From contig JAKCWW010001680.1 in NCBI GenBank assembly GCA_026260175.1, positions 1 through 25,828 of the forward strand: a DNA stretch of 25,828 bases, in the 5' to 3' direction. The notes under the pieces were generated by a model. That model did not search any database, was not told the DNA's origin, and was given only the letters and a program-made list of their open reading frames with translations. Below, in pieces: positions 1 through 8,108 of the stretch. Each line of letters opens with the position of its first letter. Within the stretch, counting starts at the first letter, position 1. A program made the translations under genes and the position numbers. Source of the stretch: Reticulitermes lucifugus (taxonomy: Eukaryota > Arthropoda > Insecta > Blattodea > Rhinotermitidae).

Positions 1-110
1 CGAGCTGCGCCGCGTCGTGTAGCCAGATTGTCTTTTCTGTTCCGATCTGTTGGCCGAGAAAGTCACGTCACGTCACTGGACGAGCCACGCGCCGTCTAAT
101 CCCGGCTTAA
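1..110. other. CpG-rich opening segment, unassigned
   Basis: This stretch is visibly richer in G+C and in CpG dinucleotides than the following 500 bases, with clusters such as GCGCCGCGTCGTG and CACGTCACGTCACTGGACG. It could be the edge of an exon, a promoter-proximal segment or the end of a repeat that starts outside the window. An open frame of 72 codons (50-268, plus) crosses it, but it continues into a dispersed repeat at 202-240, so I do not call it a gene. Confidence 0.3.
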
Positions 111-194
111 CTACGTGTTGTCTGGTAAAGTTTCACGATACCACGATAATCGAGACAGCAATTACCTCTGAAAGGTCTGTACATTTCTACCAGA

Positions 195-268
195 TTACAC
201 GGCGTCATATTCCAGAAGACAGCAGTCTTCATAGTCAGTATAGTGAGAACCTAAAATCTCAACACTAA
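195..268 (+). repeat. Dispersed repeat fragment (GCGTCAT / CCAGAAGAC box)
   Basis: Positions 202-240 match 15221-15257 at most bases, including an exact GCAGTCTTCATA. The leading part (ACGGCGTCATATTCCAGAAG) also resembles the outer arm of the foldback elements described below and the segment just after the ribozyme-like core at 5422-5453. I infer that it is the downstream part of the same retroelement-like family, without its core. From memory, a similar sequence is common in cockroach DNA, which I could not check. Confidence 0.5.
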
Positions 269-662
269 TAACAGCACTCAAAGACAAAGAGGCTCCTGGA
301 ATAGAGATGTCAGAAAATATAAGATTCTCTATGAATAACAGCCTGTAACTATAGTATCAAAAAATACTGCCTCCGATTGGCTACCAAAATTAAATAAATA
401 AATAAGTAAATTCGTACCTTAAGATACCAGCTTAAACATTTATATTTACGCGCACTTCAGGATGCAGAAAGTTTATTATCGTGCTCGCAAAAGGCGCAAT
501 TCGACTCTGTTCTCATTTACTTGAATTCTCTCTACAACCTTCGTGATCCGCGAATTCATTCCACGGCATCAATACGCTACCCTTCCACGATACTCGTACA
601 TTGCGATATTTACACCAGTCAACTCGTTGTAGCAGAGTTTTTCTCTAGACGCTTATGGCGCC
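269..662. other. No recognisable feature
   Basis: I see no credible exon, RNA gene or intact repeat here. There is a short run of AAAT units near 388-412 and several unrelated short open frames. Confidence 0.5.
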
Positions 663-668
663 TTAGTT

Positions 669-830
669 CACCAAGAAATCACTCGCATTTTGTGGAATAC
701 GAAGGTTTATTACGATGTTTGCTTTGACCCCGCCGTTTGCCCGATTCCGCAGCCAAATGTAGTCCACGCCTTTCCATCCTATTTTCTTAATATCCCTTTT
801 AATATCATCCTTCCCTATACGCCTAGGTTT
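669..830 (-). pseudogene. Non-LTR retrotransposon C-terminal remnant
   Basis: A 93-codon open frame lies on the minus strand (944 to 663). Its residues 39-92 look like the tail that follows the reverse transcriptase in a very common arthropod LINE protein. Landmarks in order are KPRRIGKDDIKRDI, then KKIGWKGVDYI, then IVINLRIPQNASDFL. In the family as I remember it these correspond to a PRRRW-D-NIKMDL block, a GW--VDW block and a MNLRVP-NAG-FL ending. The middle block is eroded: the usual LAQDRDRW is replaced by LRNRANGG. The part upstream (residues 1-38) does not look homologous, and no catalytic reverse transcriptase residues remain, so this is a dead fragment. I cannot assign the LINE clade. 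The recognition rests on memory of recurrent protein phrases; a protein search would settle it. Confidence 0.6.
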
Positions 831-1284
831 CCAAATGGCATATTTTCTTTTGGTTTCCAGCCAGACATATCCGTTTCTGTTATTAAATGGTGGTAACATT
901 TTCGACTGTTTTATATCTACAGTCTCTATGATTCGTAAGTGCACTCCATGTTTTTGAAGCCTTGTTTCTCAACGATCCATTTTGCCAAATAAATGATGGT
1001 ACAATTTTTTGCACTGAAGATGGCAGCAAGTTAATTGGAAGTTCTAAATGTCTATGAGAATGCACTTTATTACAGTCCACTAGACTGCAGTCTCAATCTT
1101 CACTTCCCCGAATACCTCAAACATCACCCATTTTCATATTACACTTCCATCTATACCTAGGTCTACGTAATTTCTTCCGTTGTAGCCCTTAGACACTTGG
1201 ATAAAAAGTAAAGTTGTTCAAGTCATAAAAGCGTACACGGGAGTGGAGCTGTCTCTCCACGTATTCTTAACTGCGGCACGAGAT
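831..1284. other. No recognisable feature
   Basis: This is the upstream side of the LINE remnant on the minus strand. I could not trace further retrotransposon coding sequence, and the short frames (for example 883-1080, minus) have no recognisable motif. Confidence 0.45.
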
Positions 1285-1376
1285 GCGATGAGTGGTCAGC
1301 TTCAGGCCCTGGTCACCTAAACCCAAGGAAAAGATCCGCCATACCCATTGAAGAGGAGGCTGTTCTAGGCACAGAT
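1285..1376 (-). mobile_element. SINE 3'-body fragment, diverged
   Basis: The order of words here (GGCCCTGGTCACC, CCCAAGGAAAAGAT, ATACCCATTGAAGAGGAGGCTG) follows the body of the full SINE at 11472-11735 (GCCCCGGCCGCTTTACC, GGGAAAGGGCTCC, ATACCCATTGCCTTAGAG). The same block recurs at 14290-14400. All three are in the same orientation, so this is the minus-strand 3' body of a tRNA-derived SINE without its tRNA-like head. No target-site duplication was found. Confidence 0.5.
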
Positions 1377-1893
1377 ATTGTACGTTTAGTACCTCCTGCC
1401 GCTATCATACAACAAATTGACAAAGTATAATTCTTCTTCGTGCAGATATTTACTGTAGCTACTGTATCGGTGCAGAATTATCGTCTACAACCCAGACAAA
1501 CGTGGTCCAATGCTCGGAAGAGGATCGATACTTTTCGTTTCACAACCACGTCAGACCTGCTTTGGACCCACGAAGTTTTACCAGGTACAGTCCTATCCCC
1601 CTGGACCTCAGAGCTTTCTTTATTTCACCTGTTTGTATTGTAGTATATTGCATTTCTTTGTTGCAGCAGAATCGTTTGGGTCTTATGATGGTCAGTCAGT
1701 AGAAAGAGTCGTTACTCGAAGGAAAAATTTATCTTCCTCGCCGTCTTTTCCCAAGGCCTGTGCACACTTGGTTACTCAAGAAGAAAGAATTTATTACCCT
1801 TAAGGAACGCGATTATCCCCTGCAAGTACCCGGACATGAAATTGCTGTTTACTACAACAACCAATATCAGAGCTCAGTTTAGATAATGGAAAT
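1377..1893. other. No recognisable feature; overlapping short open frames
   Basis: Three overlapping plus-strand frames of 66-97 codons (1440-1643, 1502-1702, 1510-1803) occur here. None has a recognisable domain, and the choice between frames is arbitrary, which argues against coding. I see no convincing splice-site pair. Confidence 0.4.
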
Positions 1894-1920
1894 TGAAATG
1901 TCTCTTACTGAGACATTTCA
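1894..1920. repeat. Perfect 11-bp hairpin
   Basis: TGAAATGTCTC (1894-1904) and GAGACATTTCA (1910-1920) are exact reverse complements separated by the 5-base loop TTACT. The context is AT-rich and there is no run of T after it that would suggest a terminator. It may be the relic of a small foldback element or a chance palindrome; 11 of 11 paired bases is more than I would expect locally. Confidence 0.7.
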
Positions 1921-2270
1921 TAGGAATCATTTCACAATACTGCTGAAGCAGCTGTATTTGAGTTTTACGTCATTGCCTATTGTTCTGTTTTTATTTTCCC
2001 GAATTATATGTACCCTTTTTATATTATTCTTTCGGCATTTGTATTACGTATGAGGACTTAAATTGCATAAGAAATGTAAGATATTTAATGTTATGTAAAC
2101 TTTAATAGGACAACATTGAAAGAAAATTTAGAGAGGCCTGAGTAGGTAAATGATTATAGTCATTAATGTGCATCTAAATTATTATATTTATAGCTGCCAT
2201 TATATATATATTTTTTACATTATATATGTAAATTAGATATATTAATATTGTATATTCCTTTGTATTGACG
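1921..2270. other. AT-rich low-complexity tract
   Basis: The sequence is dominated by A and T, with a TA-rich core at about 2178-2255 (ATTATATATATATTTTTTAC and similar). No coding or RNA feature is supportable. Confidence 0.5.
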
Positions 2271-2273
2271 TCT

Positions 2274-2330
2274 TCCTGAGGATGGTAATTTATCGCTGAA
2301 CCGCGTAGAAAAGTTCATGTAGATGGATAA
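2274..2330 (+). other. Hammerhead-like core motif, degenerate (ATG-type)
   Basis: CTGAGGA at 2276-2282 fits the CUGANGA box of hammerhead ribozymes, and GAAAA follows at 2308-2312 after 25 bases. The segment between them can form only a weak stem (TGG with CCG). The following bases contain TTCATGTAG, echoing the GAAACATGTAG of the copies at 14143 and 17450. I infer a decayed member of the same repeat. No closing stem or cleavage triplet was found. Confidence 0.35.
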
Positions 2331-2539
2331 TTTATACTTTTGTACAATTTATTTGCATATGTTGGTGTATACAGATGGTTACTTCACTAACAAGTTTCAC
2401 ATTCATTCAAAAATAATTTCTTTAATGGGTGTCATAGCCAGATTTTTTTTGGTAACGTGGGTCTTTTGCAGGCTTTCACAATGGTTATTGATTAGATGAT
2501 GTACTTCGGGGTTGTGACGCCCTTTACTTCAGTGCTTAC

Positions 2540-2625
2540 GTCAGCCTAAAGATGGAGCCAGCACGCTCCTACGAAACGTCGTTGTCAACCTTCAATATCG
2601 CACAGCGTCAAAACCTAAAGTTAGC
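2540..2625 (+). other. Hammerhead-like core motif, degenerate (CGTC-type)
   Basis: CTAAAGA (2546-2552) differs from the CUGANGA box at one base. It is followed by a clear stem of GGAG (2554-2557) with CTCC (2566-2569) and then GAAAC (2573-2577). A GTC triplet follows GAAAC after six bases, as in type-I hammerheads with a very short stem III. The bases that should pair as stem I do not pair, so I do not call a working ribozyme. Downstream, CACAGCGTCAAAACC (about 2609-2623) echoes the GCGTGACATCCC-like box that follows the core in the other copies. Confidence 0.45.
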
Positions 2626-2693
2626 TATCAGAGCCCCTTAATCATTAATAGCTCCCAAGAATCAAGGAACATAGAGTATATACTTATTGTCAG

Positions 2694-2740
2694 TGATGAT
2701 GATGATGATGATGATGATAATGACAATGACGACGACGACA
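2694..2740. repeat. GAT/GAC trinucleotide microsatellite
   Basis: About eight GAT units run from 2694 to 2718 and are followed by GAC units (2727-2738) and further AAT-rich variants. This is an imperfect trinucleotide repeat. It is not inside a credible reading frame. Confidence 0.85.
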
Positions 2741-2744
2741 ATAA

Positions 2745-3320
2745 TTATGATATAATAATAACAATGTGTTGTGTAGACTGAGAACACATTCTTAAATATA
2801 CGTTACTTCACGTCCATTTACTCTCGTAGGCACAAGTGTCATTGTATTTCTCACTTGCTCTTTGCCCCATCTCATTATCCTTGCATACTAATAATCTTAG
2901 CTGAAGAGTACGTACACATTTCAGCATCACATAACCATGCCTCTGGCTGTTGTTATTGTTGTCATTGTCATCACGAGCAGCAGCGTTAGCATCATCACTG
3001 CGAAGCGCTGAAGGAGCTAGTTTAGAGTTTTGCACTGTATTTGCTTTTATGATTGACATAAATTTTTTGTTTCGGTTATCGGCAAAATGGCATATGTTCA
3101 GGAAGTGTGGAATGCATTTTGCAAAGACGCCCTTTCTTTATGCGTTCTTCTGGAACAATGAGACATGGATATAACAGAATGATCGTCGTAAGCTGGAGCT
3201 TATTCGACAAGGAGATGGAGCTCAATATCTCGTTGATCTGTCGGGTAGAATGTGTTTGTTTAGTGTAAAGTTTTATGAGTAGCAGTAATGTTATGTATGA
3301 TATAGGCAGGCACAGCAGAT
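2745..3320. other. No recognisable feature
   Basis: Two complementary open frames (2808-3059 minus and 2950-3174 plus) overlap over a serine/asparagine- and leucine-rich stretch that reflects GTT/AAC simple sequence near 2948-2970. I regard both as chance. Confidence 0.45.
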
Positions 3321-3400
3321 AACCGGGATAACTCAGTCAGTAAAGTGACTGATATAGTGATGTTTTGAAGGAACCTTCTACCGACATATTTATTTTTCAT
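3316..3400 (+). mobile_element. SINE head fragment, tRNA-like
   Basis: ACCGGGATAACTCAGTCAGT at about 3322-3341 resembles the 5' end and A box of a tRNA-derived SINE (compare AGCCGGGATAGCTTAATG at 21103). The expected B box is not recognisable and the rest fades into unrelated sequence, so this is a short and old fragment. Confidence 0.4.
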
Positions 3401-4996
3401 CCTGAAAATGGGATAGCAGATTCCTCCAAGACATCGGTACATATGTACCGAAATGCACAGCATCAAATCCCAGAAGTTACAAAGAATAAGTAGGCCATAA
3501 TCCTCGTCATATCTCGACAGTCAGAGCTATAAATTTGGAGGTTACCAAATACATTACCATATTGAAAATCCAGCTGAAATTGCAATGTGAATATCTGACA
3601 ATTCACGCGGACAACCCTTTCATTGAACCACGTTTTTATACACTGTAACCCTCAGAGGTAAAGTCACAATTTCACTGAATATAGGCCTACATTCCATGAA
3701 CTTGAAAAGTTTTAGAAAGTCAGCTTTTATGGAATAAGTGGTGCTACTGCGTTGAGATAACTTTCAATCTGCGAGGTTAGGGGCTACGGTTCCGATCGAA
3801 GCGTATGTAAAGTGGTCCACTCAGCAGTACGACTTTGACCTTGACAGAAGCTTCGAATGTCAAGTATTTGTAATCAGTAACCGACATATTCCAGTTAAAA
3901 TACATTGAGCTGAAGTGTAGCTGCATCTTATGCTTTCGAGTTAATATATTATTTTCTTTTATGTTTTACCAGGTTAGAGCTGTGCGTGTATTTCATTTTA
4001 CGCTTGTTACAAAATGAAAACCTAACAAGTGGCGACCAGTGGAAAGTGATAGATGCTGTGATAGAGACTAATGTTTTTGACAGGAACTGTATGTTTTCTC
4101 CGCAAGGCTGGCGAGGAAATATGGGACATTACCCATGCTGTCAAGGTCAAAGTCTTTGTCCAGTGTCTCGACTGCTTCATAAATACAGATAATTTGCGAT
4201 AATAAATGTCAAATGGCTGGCGTGCGTATCAGTAACCATGTGAATGAGTTGCCACACGGGGACAGAACGACAGAATTTTAAAGCTCGGGCTGTTATTTAG
4301 GTCTCTATAATACGTTTGCTGCGAGCTTAAGCAAAGATGAGCTAAGTTCGAAACTCACAGAAGAAAATTAGGTCTAATGTGTGCTTTCATAACTGAGTAG
4401 AGAGGTATACAAGTTGTGGAGGGGTGAATGACATTTCGCAATATGTACGTTGGGAGAACGGTTCGTTTATCTAAATTTGTGATCAAAGGTTTTCTGGGGG
4501 CGCTGCGTGAATTGTTCCTCGTTTTCTTGCAATTAAACAACAAATCGTCATTCATCGCAGTTGTCAGTAGCGTCATAGTTTTGAACAAAGTGTGTCGATC
4601 TAACGTGGTGCTAGACTGTTAAAATGTTTCTCCGTCCTGTTCCTGTGTCGGTAGGCATGTATTTTGTTGTCGTGAAAGACGTTAGAAATTCACCACATTT
4701 CAGACATTTCCGCAAAGCGAGTAGCGATTGATAGCCTCGTTATGTTCTTGTGTCCATCCGTCTACATGTCCGCAGGGAGCAACGCGACTCTAACCGAAAA
4801 AAGAAAATATTAATCTACATTTATGATTTTTAGTAAAATGTCTCGACGTATTCCAGTTTTGGTTAAAGTCGTACAAAATAACTGACAGTTTACATGAAGA
4901 CCTTTCTGCGTTTATGTGATTGTTCTTTGTGACGGACAAAGACTGCATTATCTCTGAGGTACAAACTGAGACGTAAGAAACAATTAACGATATGAA
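3400..4996. other. No recognisable feature
   Basis: This is about 1.6 kb of unremarkable, moderately AT-rich sequence. The open frames in it (for example 3986-4192 plus; 4355-4588 minus overlapping 4428-4622 plus) lack motifs and overlap in opposite directions. I see nothing to annotate. Confidence 0.45.
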
Positions 4997-5000
4997 CCCC

Positions 5001-5105
5001 GTCCCCTGTTAAGGGATAAGTACAGGTAATGGGATATCTCGTCCTTTATTAGATGAGTACAGGAAATAATGTCTCTCCCCGTTTACGAGAGGAGTATAAG
5101 AAAAA
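5001..5105. repeat. Diverged tandem repeat, about 38-40 bp units
   Basis: Three successive segments share an order of words. Unit 1 (5001-5040) has GTCCCCTGTTA, then GATAAGTACAGGTAAT, then ATCTC. Unit 2 (5041-5078) has GTCCTTTATTA, then GATGAGTACAGGAAATAAT, then TCTC. Unit 3 (5079-5103) has CCCGTTTACGAG, then AGGAGTATAAG, and runs into an A-rich tract. Unit 3 is shorter and weaker. This looks like an old minisatellite or tandem duplication. Confidence 0.55.
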
Positions 5106-5418
5106 AAAAAGACAGCCAAAAGGCCAGAGACAGGATTGACGAACGAAACATTACATATCAGCCCACTCGAAAAACAAAGGAAAGTAATGGCTGCGTTTAT
5201 ATTGCATTGAAAGTAATAACAAATAACAGGATATTAACAGCGAGTGACTTGTTAGATATGGTTAAGTTTATCAGGTAATGAGGAAATGTGTGGACGGGGA
5301 TTGCATTTATTGGGGCAGGAGAACGATGCGTCAATAGAGAGAACACCGGGAAGTTCTAGACGTAAGTTGGAAGTTGGTATTAAAACGGATCTTCAGGGTA
5401 ATAGGTAGTGTCTGTCAT
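5106..5418. other. No recognisable feature
   Basis: A 69-codon frame (5069-5278 plus) begins in the tandem repeat and is rich in K, R and T. It has no recognisable domain and I attribute it to chance. Confidence 0.4.
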
Positions 5419-5480
5419 ATCCTGGAGATGGAGAATGTAGGTTCTTCCGAAACGTTAGGACTACACGGTGTCATATATAT
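5419..5480 (+). other. Hammerhead-like core joined to the GTGTCAT box
   Basis: CTGGAGA (5422-5428) is one base from the CUGANGA box. GAGAA (5431-5435) can pair with TTCTTC (5442-5447) across a short loop, and GAAAC follows at 5449-5453. Ten bases later comes ACACGGTGTCATAT, which matches the start of the repeat at 195-240 (TTACACGGCGTCATATTCC). This copy therefore joins the ribozyme-like core and the downstream repeat in one unit, and then runs into a TA microsatellite (5472-5486). No complete fold is seen. Confidence 0.5.
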
Positions 5481-5605
5481 ATATATTTTTTAATAGGAGA
5501 GCTTTATTGCCATTTCCATCATAAACAGATCATGACAAAACAAAACTGTTAGCAAGCTATACCATTTACCAGCTTCTGTAACTATATATAATTACCGTAA
5601 CACAG

Positions 5606-5751
5606 TTATCATTACCTTTATTTCAGGCTTCCGCCGCGATGTTAATGAAATATGCGTTCTTCTGGGGTATTACGCGGCGTCATGTGGTAGTTGTTTACCA
5701 CACGACGCCGCGTAATACACCAGAAGACCGAAGAGTTTATCATTACCTTTA
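5606..5751 (+). mobile_element. Foldback element B with 15-bp target-site duplication
   Basis: The repeat TTATCATTACCTTTA is present exactly at 5606-5620 and 5737-5751, bracketing a 116-bp insert. The insert starts TTTCAGGCTTCCGCCGCG, the end sequence shared by the other foldback copies. It then forms a hairpin whose 31-base arms (5659-5689 and 5696-5726) match at 29 of 31 positions, with a loop of only six bases (GTTGTT) between GGTA and TACC. A 15-bp duplication is longer than usual for DNA-transposon MITEs and fits target-primed retrotransposition, as in LINEs, SINEs and Penelope-like elements. The ribozyme-like core seen inside copies C, D and E is absent here. It has no coding capacity. 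The very good arm match and the exact flanking repeats suggest this is the youngest copy in the window. Confidence 0.8.
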
Positions 5752-5920
5752 GTTTTACCGATTTTACAGTTATTGTTTCCACATTCATTTTGTTGTTATC
5801 CTCCTTCACATTCGTAGGTCCTCGTAAGTGGTCGTTTTTATTCAGATCTTCAGGCCAGTATCTTTATGTCATTTTTCAGTTCCTCTATACATGCGCCACC
5901 AATCTCATCCTCCTCCATCC
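5752..5920. other. No recognisable feature
   Basis: This is T-rich sequence between the foldback element and a SINE-like fragment. A hydrophobic-looking frame (5691-5951 plus) starts inside the foldback element and is not a gene. Confidence 0.4.
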
Positions 5921-5923
5921 TTG

Positions 5924-6015
5924 GGCCGATATCTTTGGCCACGTGGTCTAAGGACTGTACTGTCTTAAACCGCAGGGACACTAGACCTGTGATTTCGAAT
6001 CCCTCCCAGGACACT
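5924..6015 (+). mobile_element. SINE head, tRNA-Leu/Ser-like, diverged
   Basis: TTGGCCACGTGGTCTAAGG (5935-5953) resembles the A-box region of the SINEs at 13625 and 16259 (TGGCCGTGCGGTCTAAGG). GATTTCGAATCCC (5991-6003) resembles the B box GGTTCGAATCC. The spacing between boxes is close to that of those SINEs. The body after the B box does not obviously match, so it is either a diverged relative or a truncated copy. Confidence 0.5.
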
Positions 6016-6019
6016 GATA

Positions 6020-7794
6020 TATGTATACTGCTTTTCTGTGTAACGCATTGCGATGGGCTGAGCGCTTGTCCCGGGAGACCTACCGACATCTACAAACAGG
6101 TTTCATAAACCCGGAAAGCGGGAAGAACTGGGCCGCATTAACCTGTAGCTGCATACGAGAAGATGACGTTTTGGTGAAGGATACAAACATAAAATTTGAT
6201 ATGTTGGACATTTGAATCTTCTAGTATGTTACTCAATGCTGAACGATAAAAAGTTACTGATTCTCGGAGGAGCGTGGCGCTGATCGTCATGGTCTAGCAG
6301 TCCAAAGAGCCCTTCATTATGTAATTCTCTCCGACCTTCTCCTGCTTCCTGTCTCTCAGATCCACACATGCTCATAAACACCATATACCAAGCACCTTCA
6401 ACTTATACTCCTGTCTCGACAATCAAGCATGATTATGTTGTGATATGAAAATGAAACTCCTCTGCCTCGGTCCGTCTGGTGGTATGGATGCTAGTTTCCA
6501 TTCTTCTTTTGATTTGTGAAAATAACGGGCTATCGAAGGGATAATCCACTGTCCAAGAAATATTTCGAAACATTTGAAAGGATTCGTTGCTTACAGAATT
6601 AGTTCTGGTTCAGAACAAGTCAGGGATCTTAGCTATGAAGATGTTTCACAGAACAAGGAATGAGACAAAATTCTGCGAACAAACAGTTGCGAACAGTACT
6701 CGAAGTTTGCACAGACACCTATTTCTGCGTTTCTCTTCGTATTATTACTGTCCTTTTATAATTAATTCTGTAATGAAACTTATCCCTTACGTGCACATTC
6801 TTTAAACGTTAAATTTGTGTGGCGTAACCACAAAGTTCCACATCATTACGACACCTGTAATTGTTGAGTTACCAACATTATATCATATGTGATATCTAAG
6901 TACCTTTACATTCTATCTCAGTACCAAATTTAACATGCTTAGCTATGTTGATTCATTAACTGTGGATATCAAATGAATAGATAAATACAGCGAAAGCTGT
7001 GATGTCAGGCACTGGATGATCCGGAAGGCTGTATTAGCTGCCAGTTAACTAACAGCAGCAGTGTTGTGAGTATTATGATTAGAAGAGTGCAATATTGCTG
7101 TCTCTTTTTTAGATTATGTCTACACTGTGTTACGTAAGCAGTGATGAAAAGGGAAGGGAAATTGCGGCAGGGAAAATAGGACATATTACCTAGTGATAAA
7201 TTAATGGTCAAGTATGCCCATGAGGTTGCTAGCTGCACTAAGATTCACATTAGATGTAACGTTATTGTATCCTGAAGAACGCATTATCCGGCAAATCTAA
7301 GGTCCCGGAGGTGCCGAATATCGCAACTTGCACTGTACAATGTTCGCACGACGGTAAGTATGTAATTTTACATTTCCCCATTACCTTAGCAAAGGCGTTA
7401 CATATTTTTTCAATATATATTATTTCGTAATATTTCACGATCCAAAAAGCAGATGGCACTGGCGTCGATCTTGCTTCACAAATCCGTGCGCCGTCCATGT
7501 CGTGCTATATTACTGACAGTAGGAAGTTAGTTATATGGTATTGGGCGTTCTCTGATTGCACACTCTTCGTGGCATGTTTCTTTAAGATCGGCTAAACGGA
7601 TCAGAAGTCAAATGGAGAGGTACATAGACACAAGCATGTAGAGGGCTTGGTGACTGTCACTATTGCCTTATTATTAGGGAGAGTAGGCTAATAAAAAGGC
7701 CACATATGTCTCCGCCGTATTGTTTGTACATCCTTGCCAATGAATGAAGTTGTAAAGTGCCTATCGAAACTGTAAGTGGAGTGAAAGACAGTGG
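6020..7794. other. No recognisable feature
   Basis: This is about 1.8 kb without a supportable gene, RNA or intact repeat. The frames present (6021-6215, 6587-6805, 7005-7238 minus, 7262-7498 minus) are short and show no domain. There is no convincing splice-site pair that would link them. Confidence 0.45.
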
Positions 7795-8108
7795 GAGGAG
7801 GGGCGCAGGCAAAATGTGTACACTAGTTACTCGGGGTTCCTGTGGCAGCGTGCTCGCACTCCGTTGGCTCCTGCCTGGTCTTTACCCACTGCTTAGTTGC
7901 TCCGTTACAGCGCGCTGTAGCGGCCATGCTCTGCGCGCTCCGTTGTGACTTTTTGTTTTGGAAATCAGCAAGCGGGTTCATAAGTGCGGGCTAACAGTAA
8001 ATACCGATGCAGTATTTAGTGTTGTAATTCTGTTTCGTGATTTTTAAAGGACAAATAAGTGGTTTTATTTTGCACAAGTGGACATCAAAATTGAAGAAAG
8101 GTAATTTC
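7795..8108 (+). promoter_or_regulatory. CpG-rich patch, possible promoter/first exon or repeat end
   Basis: Positions 7795-7990 are clearly richer in G+C and CpG than either side, with clusters such as GCAGCGTGCTCGCACTCCG and CAGCGCGCTGTAGCGG. The AT-rich sequence after it contains GAAGAAAGGTAATTTC (8093-8108), which resembles a splice donor. A 63-codon frame (7757-7948) crosses the patch but has no recognisable motif. Two readings are open: a promoter and 5' untranslated exon of a gene on the plus strand, or one end of a transposon. I cannot choose between them and no TATA box is evident. Confidence 0.25.

Noticed and set aside
6466..6500. CGGTCCGTCTGGTGGTATGG as a SINE head
   Set aside because: It has a vague A-box look only; no B box, body or flanking repeats were found.
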